The notes below the pieces were generated by a model. That model searched no databases and was not told where the DNA came from. It saw only the letters and a program-made list of their open reading frames with translations. Of a stretch of DNA of 64,000 nt, positions 51,022 through 63,785 are shown in pieces. Made by a program: the position numbers and the translations under genes. Every line of letters begins with the position of its first letter. Position 1 is the stretch's first letter. The DNA comes from Apostichopus parvimensis (taxonomy: Eukaryota > Echinodermata > Holothuroidea > Aspidochirotida > Stichopodidae): the NCBI GenBank assembly GCA_000934455.1, contig KN882668.1, positions 146,897-210,896 of the forward strand, given 5' to 3'.

Positions 51022-54000
51022 GGAACTGCTATCAAACAGTACTAACGAAAAAAGGTGATATGAACACTGTGCATATATATTTCAAGCACTATTAACACTG
51101 TTAGCCACAGTTTTGATGTCCTTTTGAACAGGCAAGAATAAAGAAGTAATCAATACTGCAACATGCAGTGAGGCGATTAGATCAATATTTAACAAGACAA
51201 CGGAGAATAGCTCTCGAAGTAATTCTGCGGGTCGTGTCAGGAGTCTTCGACGCTTCAAATTTTTTACAGATACATACAGGATTGACTTCTAGTCAGAGTA
51301 AAATATTAATTCTAATGTATTTATTCTTAAACCATTCTAATCTCATTGCAATAAAACGTGGTTATTCCAATATGATACAATTTTGTTGGACCATTAACCT
51401 GGACAGAACCACTATAGGATAACACATATATATACTGTTGAAATCTCCCTCAAAAATACCCAAGACATTTTTTTGATCTACGGATATAACACTTGAATTT
51501 GTAATAATTTTGTGGTTATGTTTACTTACTTCATTTTCAAATCTCTGCAAGTTTATGTCACAAATGTCATACTTTTTTGGTTCCCCTTTATATGACAAAA
51601 TTATGTTTTCATGTATTGACTTACTTACAGAAATATACAATTAGACAAACACCAAAGACTGCAAAATCAATTATATATGCAGCTTTTTTTTTTGGGGGGG
51701 GGAGCTTTCAGGGGATATAACTGGGATAGGGAACTTGTTAAGGGATCTGACTGGGGGGGGGGGGGGGGTGGGTTGGGTTTGACAGACCTGTGGAGAATGC
51801 TATATTGTTTATCAAGACTTAACATGACAGTGCTTTTGCAGACTTACTTAATAACAAACTGGTTGTTCCAACAACAACTTCAACAAAAGTTGTTTGTTTC
51901 AAAGAGAAATAATCCTCTCTGAATACTAGTCACTCGGTCCAAGGGAACAAGTGTGTTAGGAAGCTGATACATACCACATCTTCAAATGTGGTGAGTGTGG
52001 GGTGGGTGGTGATGTTGTGTTACCCAGAGATGTTTACCATCCAGGTGTGGGTTAGCTTGGGATTAGTGTATTAAAAGTATAAGCACCACATCTAAACCCC
52101 AACCTTGTAATTACAGACAGCTGTGATCAATTATTCACTGTTTCGCAAAGCAGTGTAACGTGGATTGCTAAAACTATTTCAACTCATCAATATAGAAGGG
52201 TTCTTTGAGACCATCGGTATACTGTATATGTATACTGTATGGGTAAATGGCAGAGTAATCTTGCCCTTATCCCATGACCCAAAAACAATCGTATGCTCCT
52301 TTGACCTACAACAAACTGTAATATTTTAATGACCTGTATTTTCTCAGGCACAACTTAACCCTTGAGCATGCCATGAATTTTCTGTGATATTTATCTAAGA
52401 CCTCTTACCATCAATCACCCCTCTCTCTCTCTTTATTTCCCAATCATAATTAACTCCTCTCCCATTGATCCTGAGATAATCGTCTTTATTTGCTAAACCA
52501 AATCCTTTTCTTTCCCCATTACACTCTGGCATGTCCGAACAGTTTGATCACAAATCCAGATAAACAGAGAGCACTTTACAAACCATCTTGTCTGTGAGAG
52601 GATGTATTTCCTGTGCAAAGAGCTGGACAAATGGAGATGGGACCGGATTACAAGGAGAAATTGACTCGCCCCTGCTACCCTCAATGAGATGGGTTTGACC
52701 ATTGGATTAACTGATGTGATAGTGTGTGTTTGACGAAAGCACATGTGTTGTATTTGCTAACACGATCTTTCTTGTCACTATTGTAAAGCTATCCAAACCT
52801 TTGGCACTTCATGAAAAGTAAACTTTGTTCGTTCCGTTACTCTAGCGCGCATCCTAGTAACCTACATACATGTACAACCAATACATTTGTACTAAGCTTA
52901 CAAATTTCAACTGCATGTGTTGCCATGTAACCACATGATAGATCAATTTTACAGCATCTATAAAAAAAAAATATGTAATGTTTATAGAGCTGTCTTTCTA
53001 ACTATATTAAAAGAATGCTCTTCATTCCACAACAAGAATCACATGTCCCCTGTTTCTAACCCCTTTCCACCCCACAACTTGGCCTCTTCTACAATGTTCC
53101 CCCTCCTCTCCCCCACCCCCCCCTCCCCTTTCCTTCACTAACCCTTCTGACCACACACAGGCTTACACACAGTTTGTAAAACAAATATTTCAAATGTTCA
53201 TTTTATATTAAAGGAAAAAGTTTTTCAGCAGAATGGATGCCCCTGATCATAAATGTCCAACAGACATCAGGATACAAGAAACAGTAAAAGCCCTCGACAT
53301 CCCACCTGTAATAAATAATTAAATATATGCAAATTACCTTGGTGTCATTAAATAACTATTGAAAAATGCTAGAAAGTCACGTTATGGTCACCCATTGTCA
53401 AAAAAATGTCATTTTACTGCTATCCTTTACAGCATGTTACCTTAATTCTTGATAAATAATTTTATTGTCAAATTTAATATTTCTTGATCTCTAGGAACAC
53501 TGTTGGTGGGGGTGGAGGGGAGAGGGGATCACAACCCCCAGTATGGACCAGTAAGGTAATTTTTGTATGGTTTAGCATGTTTTAACCTACAGTTATGCCT
53601 ATTGGAAGGCTAAGGTCCAATGGATCATATAACACTGAACACAATTCCATCCACATGTTATACATGTGGATGTACACACACACACACTGTTTGGGAAGTT
53701 CTACCCTCAATAATAGTGATGATTTTTACCTTGACATCTCTGTAACCTGGACAAGTCTATTTATTTACACAATTGTACAAACTGACCTACAGGGTCAACA
53801 TAGGTGACATTCTGGGCTATATCCCTTTAAACTGGCCAGATATATAGTACATCTGGTGACCAGATCCTGATATTTGATATTACCTCTATGACAACCAGTT
53901 TTGAATTCAATGGTATTTTCACCCAGGTCTTACCATGAATATATCAAAAAGCAGACCTGATGGTTACGACGAATAAAAATATCTGTCCATCAGATGGGAA

Positions 54001-54470
54001 ACTTTACAAAATAATATCCAGAGCCAATGGAGATGGCTTTAGTTTTCATATAATCATCAAATCCTATTTAACTTGAAGATGATGGTAAGCGGGATGGGGG
54101 ATGTAAATGGGGATGGAAAGTAAAGCTTACAGCCTACTGTACATTAAATTTCCATGGGAGGGGGTATGAGCTCCCAAAGGGAGAAATATCAGCTTGCTGC
54201 CAGGATGCCTAGAATGTTCACAAAATATCTCTAGCTATTGGTGGAAGCACGTTCTTGTTCTGTATTTTTTTTTTTTTTTTTATAACTGTGGGTGGAGGGT
54301 GAGAGGGGAGAATAATTGAGGTTGGGTGGATATATCAGATAGGGCCCCATCCTGAAAGGACTATGATATTACTTCTAGGGTAATCACGATGATCTATAAA
54401 TACAGGTTTTAAATTCTGCGATCCTATCACCAACATTCCTGCACTTATTTGTTGACAAGAGTTAGGAACA
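51022..54470. other. Non-coding stretch right of the hAT element
   Basis: No gene supported. G runs near 51695 and 51751, a CT-repeat near 52420 and C-rich DNA near 53100 are the only landmarks. The laminin signal-peptide exon could lie anywhere here but I could not pick it out. Confidence 0.65.
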
Positions 54471-54484
54471 CTATACTTCTACAG

Positions 54485-54815
54485 CTAATACAGTTCTATA
54501 AATAACACTCTATAGCATATTTGTAAAACAGTACTATTAATAACACTAATATAGCATACTGTAATACAGTACTATTAATAACACTCCTATAGTATACTGT
54601 AATACAGTTAATAACACTCCTATAGTATACTGTAATACAGTACTAATAATAACATATCTATTTAGTATATATAACAAGTAATACAGTACTAATAATAACA
54701 CCACTAAGCATACTGTACTACAGTGTACTATTAATAACACTCCTATAGCATACTGTAATACAGTACTATTAATAACACTCCTATAGCATACTGTCATACA
54801 GTAAATACTATTAAC
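54485..54815. repeat. Minisatellite, about 38-bp unit
   Basis: About eight copies of ATACTGTAATACAGTACTAT with AATAACACTCCTATAGC; each unit holds the small palindrome TACTGTAATACAGTA. Confidence 0.92.
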
Positions 54816-55387
54816 AACACTGCTGCAGCTTGCCTACAACTGTTTGATCTGTTTCTCAGCAAGATATAAGACCTGGAGAACTAATCAAATTCCTCACACC
54901 TTTTGCCGCCTTTTTTTTTTCTTTTTCTTTTTTCTTCTTGTTTGTACTAATGAGGAAAGCTAAAACATCAGTTAGGCTAGATTAAATAAAGTATTATCAA
55001 ACAGGGACTTGTTGGTTGTACCTAGCCAAACAGGGTTCGCCTTTCCTATTCAAGAAAAGAAAAACTGGTAGTGCTAACTTGAAGGGCTTTTGAGATTCTA
55101 AATTTTTTCTTTAAAGAAAACCTTCCAGGAGATTAGTAAAGTTCCAAGGATCAACTTGACTAATTATACAAACAAGGAAGTATTAAGTGGCTGGACATGA
55201 AATAGGCTTGGAATGTCCAGTAGATCGGCAGGTCCTTTGATGTGGAGATATTTTGGAGAGCGTCAACCTGTTTTGCTACCTGACTTAGAAAGTTCTACTA
55301 AAAGGGGCAAACAGCTTTTTGAAGAGGCAGGCACAGTCACTGTAGACCAGGCAACAAAATGAAATGTTGTGACCGATTTTAGCAACA

Positions 55388-55628
55388 CAAGTCCTGCAGT
55401 ATGTGTATGTAGGGTAATCTGCAGTGTGATGTAGGGTAATATGCAGTGTGATGTAGGGTAATCTGCAGTGTGATGTAGGGTAATCTGCAGTGTGATGTAG
55501 GGTAATCTGCAGTGTGATGTAGGGTAATCTGCAGTGTGATGTAGGGTAATCTGCAGTGTGATGTAGGGTAATCTGCAGTGTGATGTAGGGTAATCTGCAG
55601 TGTGATGAAGGGTAATCGGCAGTGTGAA
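55388..55628. repeat. Minisatellite, 22-bp unit
   Basis: About 11 nearly identical copies of AGTGTGATGTAGGGTAATCT followed by GC. High identity implies recent expansion. Confidence 0.96.
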
Positions 55629-55850
55629 AACTTAACAATTCAATTTTATTGTCAATGAACGAATAAAAACTGTGGTACAGCTTAGTTGATGATAGTAGGG
55701 GAGTGGTACACATGACAGTTTCTTTTCTTGGTTCCATTTGGGCATACTTGGCAGTTTTAATGCATGCAGGATAATTGCAGGCTTAATCTGTATATATGTT
55801 GCCAGGGAGACAAACCTTTGAGAACAAGCCAAAAAACATTACTACTTACA

Positions 55851-58028
55851 GGGCCATTCCACACCAAGTGGTCCCAACATGGCAAAATTAAAAAGGGTTA
55901 TTTGTTGTCTCTCTTTGTGTATAATGGAAAGTAGGTATATTAGACTTTCTTAAACTGTTTAAGTTTCCTTCTTCTGATTACTCAATCTTGGGTTATAACA
56001 ATGTGTATCCATCTCAAACTGAAGGCATATTCACAGTGAATTATCAAACAATAAATTAAAGTAGAAAAATTCCTTAAATGAATGAAAAGTACAAGCTTTC
56101 TTTTCATGTGGCAGTTAAATGCAGTCTGCTAATTTATTTAATAACACAATTTAACAAATTTTCTTTGTTGCTGGTAACACAGATTATGTTAAAAATGCCA
56201 CATTCAGGCTGTGACTTACGTGACAAAAATAAAAGAAAATGTTTTCCTCCAATGATATATAGTGTGCTAGAGCAAAGTGAGCTACAATTGTAAAGGTAGC
56301 TATAAAGGTTGATCTGTGATACCACCACTTTTGATCAATTAAACAAACTTTAACAAATTTATGGACTCTGGAAATGTGTGACTTACGTGACGTCACGTAA
56401 GTCACAAAGGGAAGTGTAACTTACGTGACAAGTTCATTCTCAACACTTTCACAAAGTTTTGATGGCTTTTATACTATAACAGGTTTATAACACCTTCCTA
56501 TTTATCAAATATACCTACTCAGTTCTAATATGCAGGAACAATAATTATGTGAAGTATTAATTGAAAGGTAATTTAAAAGTGAATTGCAAAAAGTGGCTCA
56601 AACAGCTCAAACTTTAAGCAATATTACTTGTTACCTTAAATTCTCATAACATGTTGGCCAAATTTAAACTTCGACTTTTCCAGCTTACTGCACTCAAAGC
56701 TCAGTGAAAATGACACCCTTCTATGCAGTTTTCATATCAATATTCATTATTTTTATTTGTTATATGTTGTTAGACAACAGATTTATTAACGAGTCCATAG
56801 ATTCTTCAAACTTCAACCAAAATTTGCAAGCCCTGCCCGACAGATCATGCGCCAATCAAATCTCTCTGTTTTGTTTATGACCGTTAGGCCTACTGTAGGA
56901 CTACTATCACTTTCGTGGCTCTCCTGTGGTAGGTCTGTTCTCTTGAATAGTATCTTTCTTTCATTCTCTTGAATAGTATCATTCTTTTGGTCTTACCGAT
57001 GTACTGTAGCTTGCAAAATTGTGTTATTTCCTCCCATTGCAATGAATAAACAGGTATTTTCAAATGTTTCCTCTGTGCAATTGGGTAAGAAAAGTGGATG
57101 ATACTCGATATGTAGGTTACATTTGTGTAATGAACGTGCTGACATGGGCAGTCGCAGTGATTTTCGGCTAATTAAGGAACTATTTAGCTACTGTACTGTA
57201 GCACTTAAGTTAAGATATTTCGCAGAACTAGTCTATAGGACTTTTATGTACAACTGAACATCTAGATTTGAACTTGCTCTGTAATTGTATTCACTTAAAG
57301 CAAAATGACAACATTTTAAGAGCACCCATGAAAGGCAGAGGTTCATGCACAATGTGACTGCACATGTTATTTTGAAACTTACATTTGATTTGCACCACCA
57401 CTTAAAATTCTTCCAGCAACTACTGTGTGATGAGGTAGTGTACAATGAACTGACATGTGCTCTTTCTATCCACTATTTTTACATTTTTACATATGTGGAA
57501 TAGACCCCTCCCCTTCCCCCATCTTAATGTAATGAACTTGTAAACATGTCCTTAGCCTGTGTTACCTTGTATCATTGGACACTGTGAAAGGAAACTGAGC
57601 AGTTTCACACATGTGACTTACGTGACAATTTTTTGTGACTTACGTGACGTCACTAATTTGCATACGAATATTGGTATAAAACGCATATCAATCAAATTTT
57701 ACCTTGAAGTTATTCCTCAATGTGTCCTTTACAGATATAATAGGCAACTTAGCAGATTTCTCTCAATACTTCACAGGATTAATTGATTTCCTCCAAAAAG
57801 TTGAAATTCTTCATTTCTCTGCGTGACTTACGTGACAAATGTTGAGGGCGCTATAATTAGCAATGGGAAAGCATTAATGTTTCGCAGTGGTGACAGAATT
57901 TATGGTGGGTTTTCAAAGTTCAGGAACAGTATGCTTCTGACTTAACTACAGACTTGTACTGAACATGATATTGAAAACAAGTGTAAAATTTCGCTCTGAT
58001 TTGTGACTTACGTGACGTGGAATGGCCC
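55851..58028. mobile_element. Non-autonomous DNA transposon, 2.18 kb, with repeated GTGACTTACGTGAC boxes
   Basis: Ends are perfect 12-bp inverted repeats (GGGCCATTCCAC and GTGGAATGGCCC) flanked by TACA on both sides (55847-55850, 58029-58032). Inside, GTGACTTACGTGAC or a one-base variant occurs at 56211, 56378 (as a palindrome), 56416, 57613, 57635, 57823 and 58003. No frame long enough for a transposase. A 4-bp duplication with these ends does not let me name the superfamily; hAT (8 bp) and Tc/mariner (TA) do not fit. Confidence 0.82.
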
Positions 58029-58032
58029 TACA

Positions 58033-58252
58033 ACATGTACAAACTGTTTCTGTGGGTGTATGAGGCAGGGTGTTGTGAGGAAATGGGAGCAATGCTTTCA
58101 CCATGAATAAACATTGTACAACTCTGACCAAGGAGGTATTCCACAATATTTCTATTTACAGGTACAAACCGTTTCCATGGGTGCATGAGGTGTTGTGGGG
58201 GTGGGAGCAATGTGTCCATCATGTATAAACATTGTGCAAACATTAGTGTTGC
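58033..58252. repeat. Imperfect tandem duplication, about 110-bp unit, two copies
   Basis: GTACAAACTGTTTCTGTGGG at 58038 matches GTACAAACCGTTTCCATGGG at 58162, and GGGAGCAATG plus ATAAACATTGT follow in each. The first copy abuts the transposon at 55851-58028. Confidence 0.88.
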
Positions 58253-58259
58253 CCTTTGC

Positions 58260-61250
58260 AAGTGTAACTTTATATATTCTGAGCAAGCCATTGAGTAGTT
58301 TTAAAATATACATGGTGGATATAGCCCTCAGTCTAAGAGATGATACCCATTACCCCTCAATCTAACTAAGAGATTCATGAGGTTACAACAACTTGGCTAT
58401 AGATATCCTTATAACTGTACTCTTCTCTACATCTTAGTAGCTGTTTCATCCGATGCAGAAACCTTACAAGCTTAATAATATAGGCAGACAATTAAAATTG
58501 GAAAAGACTTAAACTTTCATTGACCTGAGGGGGGGAGGATTTTCATATTTTCAATACTTGTAAGTTCATATTTCCAACACCACCAATTGTCTACTTCTAT
58601 TATTTTTTTAGGTTTCTTTGATAAACTTTGACACAAGAAAGGCTAGCTATAATTCTATGGAGTTGTATGCCCACCAACGGAGAGGGCAAACATGTCCATA
58701 ATGCCAGTATAAACTGCCTGTCTATAGTGTCATTCCATAGAGTCGCCAGGGATGTGCAAACAGAATTTATATTCTTTACCGTTTGTTACCATAACTTCCT
58801 CTCCACTGAATTAAGTCCATTGTATTAGTAAAATGGCATTATTTGACACGACAAATCGTTTTCACACCTGGGTACCTCGGGCAGGTGGTTGATGGAGTCA
58901 AATTACTAGAGTAAAAATATGGTCCTATACATACTGAGCTGCCCAAAGGTGAACATCGGTAGACTTTATTTTCGGGTTCAATATGGGTTTATCGTACCCT
59001 TGCACTAGAAATAATTTGTATCCAGCCCTGTCTCGAATGGTAGTTTGCATACTTAAATAGCTTTTTTAATTTTAAGCTGAGAAATGTTTATATAAGCTTT
59101 GTAGTTCATGAGTTAGTTTTCATAATTATGTAAAAGTTTTCCAGTTTCCAGCACAGATAACATGCATGCACTCATAATTGGATATCCCTGAGTAATCTAA
59201 CTGAGAGATCTGTGTGGTAAGGACCAATATTGATTGCATCTATTTCATTATTAAATACTTAGTTGTTTAATGGTCCAACACCGATATTAAGTACAGTAGT
59301 TTATCTTATTTTTTTACTTAGCGAGAATTTTGCAGTTTTATCTTAAAAATCCATCTTTCCTTGTGTAATTTTGGGCTGTTGAAAGTAACAGGTATGATTA
59401 GAGTTCTTATTTATAAATATTCATCTGTAATGGCCTAGTATGGAAGTAGTTGAGGTTCCGCCAGATAAACAGACAAATTCAACACAAAACTTCTAGCTCT
59501 TTGACAGTGCAGAGTTGGTACAAAATTCACCATAAAAATATAAACCTTTGATATCCTGGATCATATGTACTGCACCTTAAATTAATCCTTTGGTATAAGA
59601 GGTCTGAACTATAGAAACCGCGACATGAGATTTACAAGTCAAAGCTGAAAGATGCTATTCATAGAAACATAAACTTAGCATGTAAGTGGTGGAGTAGATC
59701 AATGGGAACTCTTCATCCCTCAGCGGTCCATCAATAAATCCATCCCTGGGTTGCTATTAAAGCTGTAGTGTTGCCCAACAAGGACTTATCTCCCCGTGAG
59801 GCTCCCTTGTCTTCTATTATTGATAACCTATAAAACCGTTATGCTCAACCTAGTCTGTGGACTTCTTAAACGCTTGTGTAGAAACAGGCGGGTTCACAAA
59901 AGAATAACGATTATTTGGTCCGATTCCTTGTTTGTCCCATTACCTCGTTCGGATGGGTCTTTTCTACTAAGATCACACCCTAGACTGGTCCTTTCTCTCA
60001 TCTCTGCACCCTGAGGCATAAATTGACAAAGTTTAGCTGGTGGAAGCCTGATGTTCTCTCCACCAACTTTCCTTTTTCTCATTTTCACTGTAGACTTTCA
60101 AGGGAGGATGTGGAGGGGTGGGGGGGGGGCAGGTTTGATAACGTTATGCCTTTGTAATCGCTTGGCTTAGTTTTGCCATGATATTACGCGTCCAATTAAA
60201 TTTCCTTCGGTCACTTCCGCAATTATCTTACGTCCATAGTCTAAATTAAGTTAAATACTTATTACCGAAATAGTTGCAACCAGCCGGTAACTTCATCATT
60301 CAAAGTCAAAGACAATAAGGAGTTAAGGACATACTCTGCTCAAGGTAGACTAGGAATAGATCTCAATATTACTCTATTTGCACTATTGAAATAATACCTT
60401 TAAAAAATTGTATGCACACAGACATGTCATTATAACATATACTGTATCTATCAGTCAAAGTAATGATTATATTCAATGTGTGTTGCAATCAAGAGGGGTG
60501 ACAACAGGGTGCCCATGAGATATTCCTCCAACAGCAATCCCACAGTCTACCAACAAGTTCCAAAAAACAGCTGAACATAATTACTTAAAAAACACTGGTC
60601 TATTTTTAAACTGAAAAAGTATTTAGAAACTTTGTTCCAAATGTTCTGAAAAATGTCCATATGACGCCCTTTCATCCCAGAAATGTCGGTAGGGTAGCCA
60701 GAAATGAACCATTCTGTAACACTGAAGTTTAAAGCTATATACTAACTCCACCATTCATTAACCTGTATTGAAACTCCATGAAAGAAATGAACACAGTGTT
60801 GTCATAATGCACCTGTTGAGAATTAATATAGCATTTCAAAAAATTCCAATATGTACAGCATAATAGTTTATGATATTTGTTCTATATTCCCAAGCTAATC
60901 TCGACACTTCCTGTAAAATATGAAATCAGTTAATAAGCCTGAAGTAATCAAAACATTCCCAGCAGTCCTATTACAGAGGTCAGTTTGTTGTCCCTACACA
61001 CCCACTCCACATACATTAAAAGTAACCTAACTCTCTACTCATCAACCCCATGTTGTTCCTATGGTAACTTTGTGTCACCATGGTGCTAAATACCCCTCAG
61101 CACTGCTTCATTTGTACAAGTCTTGACTAGAGTAGAGGAGGTCTTCCCATCTTGTTTCAAAACGAGAAATTATTTTATTCAATGAATAATGAACATGTAT
61201 CTGTTATATAGCCTAGCTGATAAAGTTATTCAATAAGGTAGAGTGAGGAT
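58260..61250. other. Non-coding stretch
   Basis: 3.0 kb of AT-rich DNA with no supported gene or repeat family. Confidence 0.65.
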
Positions 61251-61256
61251 ATTTTT

Positions 61257-61412
61257 AAGAGAGGGAAGGGGTGAGGAGAAGGGGAATGGGTGTGAGGAAG
61301 GGGAAGGGGAGAGGGAGAAAGGAAGGGTGTGGTGAAGGAGAGAAGGAAGGGTGAAGTGAAGGAGAGAAGGAAGGGGTGAGGTGGGGTGAGGTGAGGTGAG
61401 GTGGGGTGAAAA
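61257..61412. repeat. Purine-rich (GA) tract, about 155 bp
   Basis: Almost only G and A on the plus strand, with degenerate GAAGGAGAGAAGGAAGGG units and GGTGAGGTGAGGTGGGGTG at the end. Confidence 0.93.
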
Positions 61413-61974
61413 CGATAGAAAGTTATACAGATAAATATTAAGAAATCATTGAAATCTTGCTGCCTCTTTGTTCTCATCTCTCATCTCTATTTGCTGGTTA
61501 CAAATGGCTCTTGAAGAGAGAATTTCTAACAAGCTACAAATACGGAAGAAGCATGATCAATTCTAGACTTTCCAATTAAAGGGACAAAGTCAGGGGAGAG
61601 AGGGAAAGGAGGGGAAAGGATTGGGCAGAGGAGAGAAGATGAGTGGATCGAACAACAGCATCTAATTATTTCAACATCTGAAACAACTTTAGGTAACATA
61701 ACAATATCTCCACCACTAAAAACCAATTAGCTTCTAAGGAAGCTATTCGTCTATCTCTGTACTATGAATCTCTGTATTTTGTTCTTTTGTTTATTAATTT
61801 GCACGCGTATTCCTTTGGAATGGTAAATTTGGAAGGAAGAATGAATGCGCGCTGAGAGAGGTGTTGGAGAGGTCACCGGGGCGCAGTGCTAAAATTATAC
61901 CAGTAGCGACTAGGAAATGTGCCTTAGTGTTGTAGGAGTCAGGTAAGAGAGGAGTGAAGTAAATAATTAATTTG

Positions 61975-62062
61975 CTTTCTTTGTAAAGCACCTTGAGCAG
62001 TGACTTTTGTCTACTGATTTGGCGCTGTCTCATTTATTATTATTATTATTATTATTATCAAT
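61975..62062 (+). repeat. SINE-like 3' end with (ATT)n tail
   Basis: AAAGCACCTTGAGCAGTGAC and TTGGCGCTGTCTCATTTATT lead into (ATT)n, the usual 3' end of invertebrate SINEs (compare AAGCGCTTTGAGACC at 25327). No tRNA head was found upstream, so it is a 5'-truncated copy or another family. Confidence 0.6.
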
Positions 62063-62607
62063 ATCTTTGTATTACATATAACAATTGGTGAGGGCATTGA
62101 CATACAAAAATAGTAAGAAATCTATACCATAAGAACTGAAAAGAATAAAACAAATTCTTTCCATGTATGGACACATTGGACAGATTGGAAACATTTTCTT
62201 TTATAAGCTAAAGCACTCAAAGAGGTGGCATGTTCCCCGGCCTAAAGGTATACATGTTGTAGTGCTTGCACATTACGAGTACTACCAATACTCATTCACT
62301 AAACTCGTGAGCTCATTGATCAATTAATTAAGTATGCCAGTGAAGTGATGAGCTTGTGTACATGTGCTGAGATGTTCAACCTTTTGTGTGTAGACTGTCC
62401 TGTTGGCATTGTTAACTGTCTCTTAAAGCAAACACTATTCCTTTCAGTCCCTGACGCCATAGACTAAGATGACTGGTGTTGGTTTAACTAAGTCTAAAAA
62501 CTTCCTATACAATGAATGCAAATAAAGATATCAAATACAGCCAGACTCCAGAGGTTAACCAATACAGCCAGCATGGAGATGTGCATCACGGTCTGTATGG
62601 TGTTATT

Positions 62608-62752
62608 ACACTATTCATAATCGATTCATAATCATGGACATTAAAATATGAATCTAAGAGACTGACTTCGGTCAGCTTGCGGCTTTGATATAAGCCAATG
62701 ATGGCTTCTTCGCGAGTTCCTGCTTGCAGGAGGATCTAAAATACATACAATA
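62608..62752 (+). mobile_element. tRNA-derived SINE, copy 2 (5' truncated)
   Basis: It matches 2735-2866 with the same three hairpins (62662-62675, 62681-62696, 62718-62731) and an ATACATAC-type tail. The tRNA-like head is absent. Confidence 0.85.
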
Positions 62753-62769
62753 CCATGTCATGGTGCCAC

Positions 62770-63640
62770 ACAGGTTGGTGGATGGCCTTTTGCAATTTGG
62801 TCGACAATATCTCTGAAAATATGAATATTGGCAAAACAACGGGAAAGAATTTGTAACTACTTCGAAACTTATCTTGACAAGATTTGATATCTTGTGAACC
62901 CTGGGGTCCGTCAGAACGGTCTTGACAGAGGATGGCCGGTATAAAGCAGATCTGTCTAGCTACCCATTCTAGACTAATACCCAAAGATATTTTTAATACC
63001 ATTTCCCCCTGGAAGCCCTAAAATAAATCACCTGAAAGCTTTATAAAGACCACCAGGCTGTGGAAAGAAACCGGTCACATGTTACATTCTTGAGGTAAGG
63101 AATTAAGCCTCGTAAATGAAACATTGTTGATTCAATGGCTGGAATGATTTTCACACTTTGAATTCCTCCTGTCATTTACAGCAACTTTACAGACTGATAA
63201 TGACTTGTTTTTCTTCATCAATCATCGACATAGGAAATCTTTTAATACTAAATAAGTCCTTTGGGGCGATCGCCCATTCACATGAAGGAATGCTATACAT
63301 GTATCCAGCATTCCTTTAGAATCGAGGCACTCCTTCTAACCATCCGTATTTGAACTCTCGCTCCTGATATTATTTAACCATATATTCAATTCAATCACGC
63401 AAATTTAATTTACGCTAAACGATTACGGGGACCTTTCATCAAAAATTTATGTAAGCTGTTCCCTCTAAGACTATAAAGGGGAACCTAAAAGCCTAAGCAA
63501 CCAAAAACCTTTCCAACCACCATGACCAATCAGCCAATAACCTCTCACCTCTAATCCAATTCTGTACATATAGATATAACTAAGAAATCCTCAAGCAGAG
63601 TACCTGCGGTTTATATAGTTGACCCTATCATGGGTATGTT
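62770..63640. other. Non-coding stretch
   Basis: Nothing recognised. Confidence 0.6.
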
Positions 63641-63644
63641 TCAC

Positions 63645-63785
63645 TGTAACATCCCTCCCCATCCTAATCCCTCTCCCATTCTAATCCCTCCCCATCCTAA
63701 TCCCTTCCCCATCCTAATCCCTCCCCCATTCTAATCCCTCCCCCTTCCTAATCCCTCCCCCGTCTTTATCCCTCCCCTATCCCCA
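63645..63785. repeat. Pyrimidine-rich minisatellite, 16-18 bp unit
   Basis: About eight copies of CCCCATCCTAATCCCTC-type units. Confidence 0.9.

Noticed and set aside
55285-55737. A 150-residue minus-strand frame with HCRLPYITLQITL-type repeats
   Set aside because: Translation of the 22-bp minisatellite, not a protein family.
57233-57445. Minus-strand MNLCLSWVLLKCC as a possible laminin signal peptide
   Set aside because: It sits inside the 2.18-kb transposon, and I saw no phase-1 donor in a suitable place.
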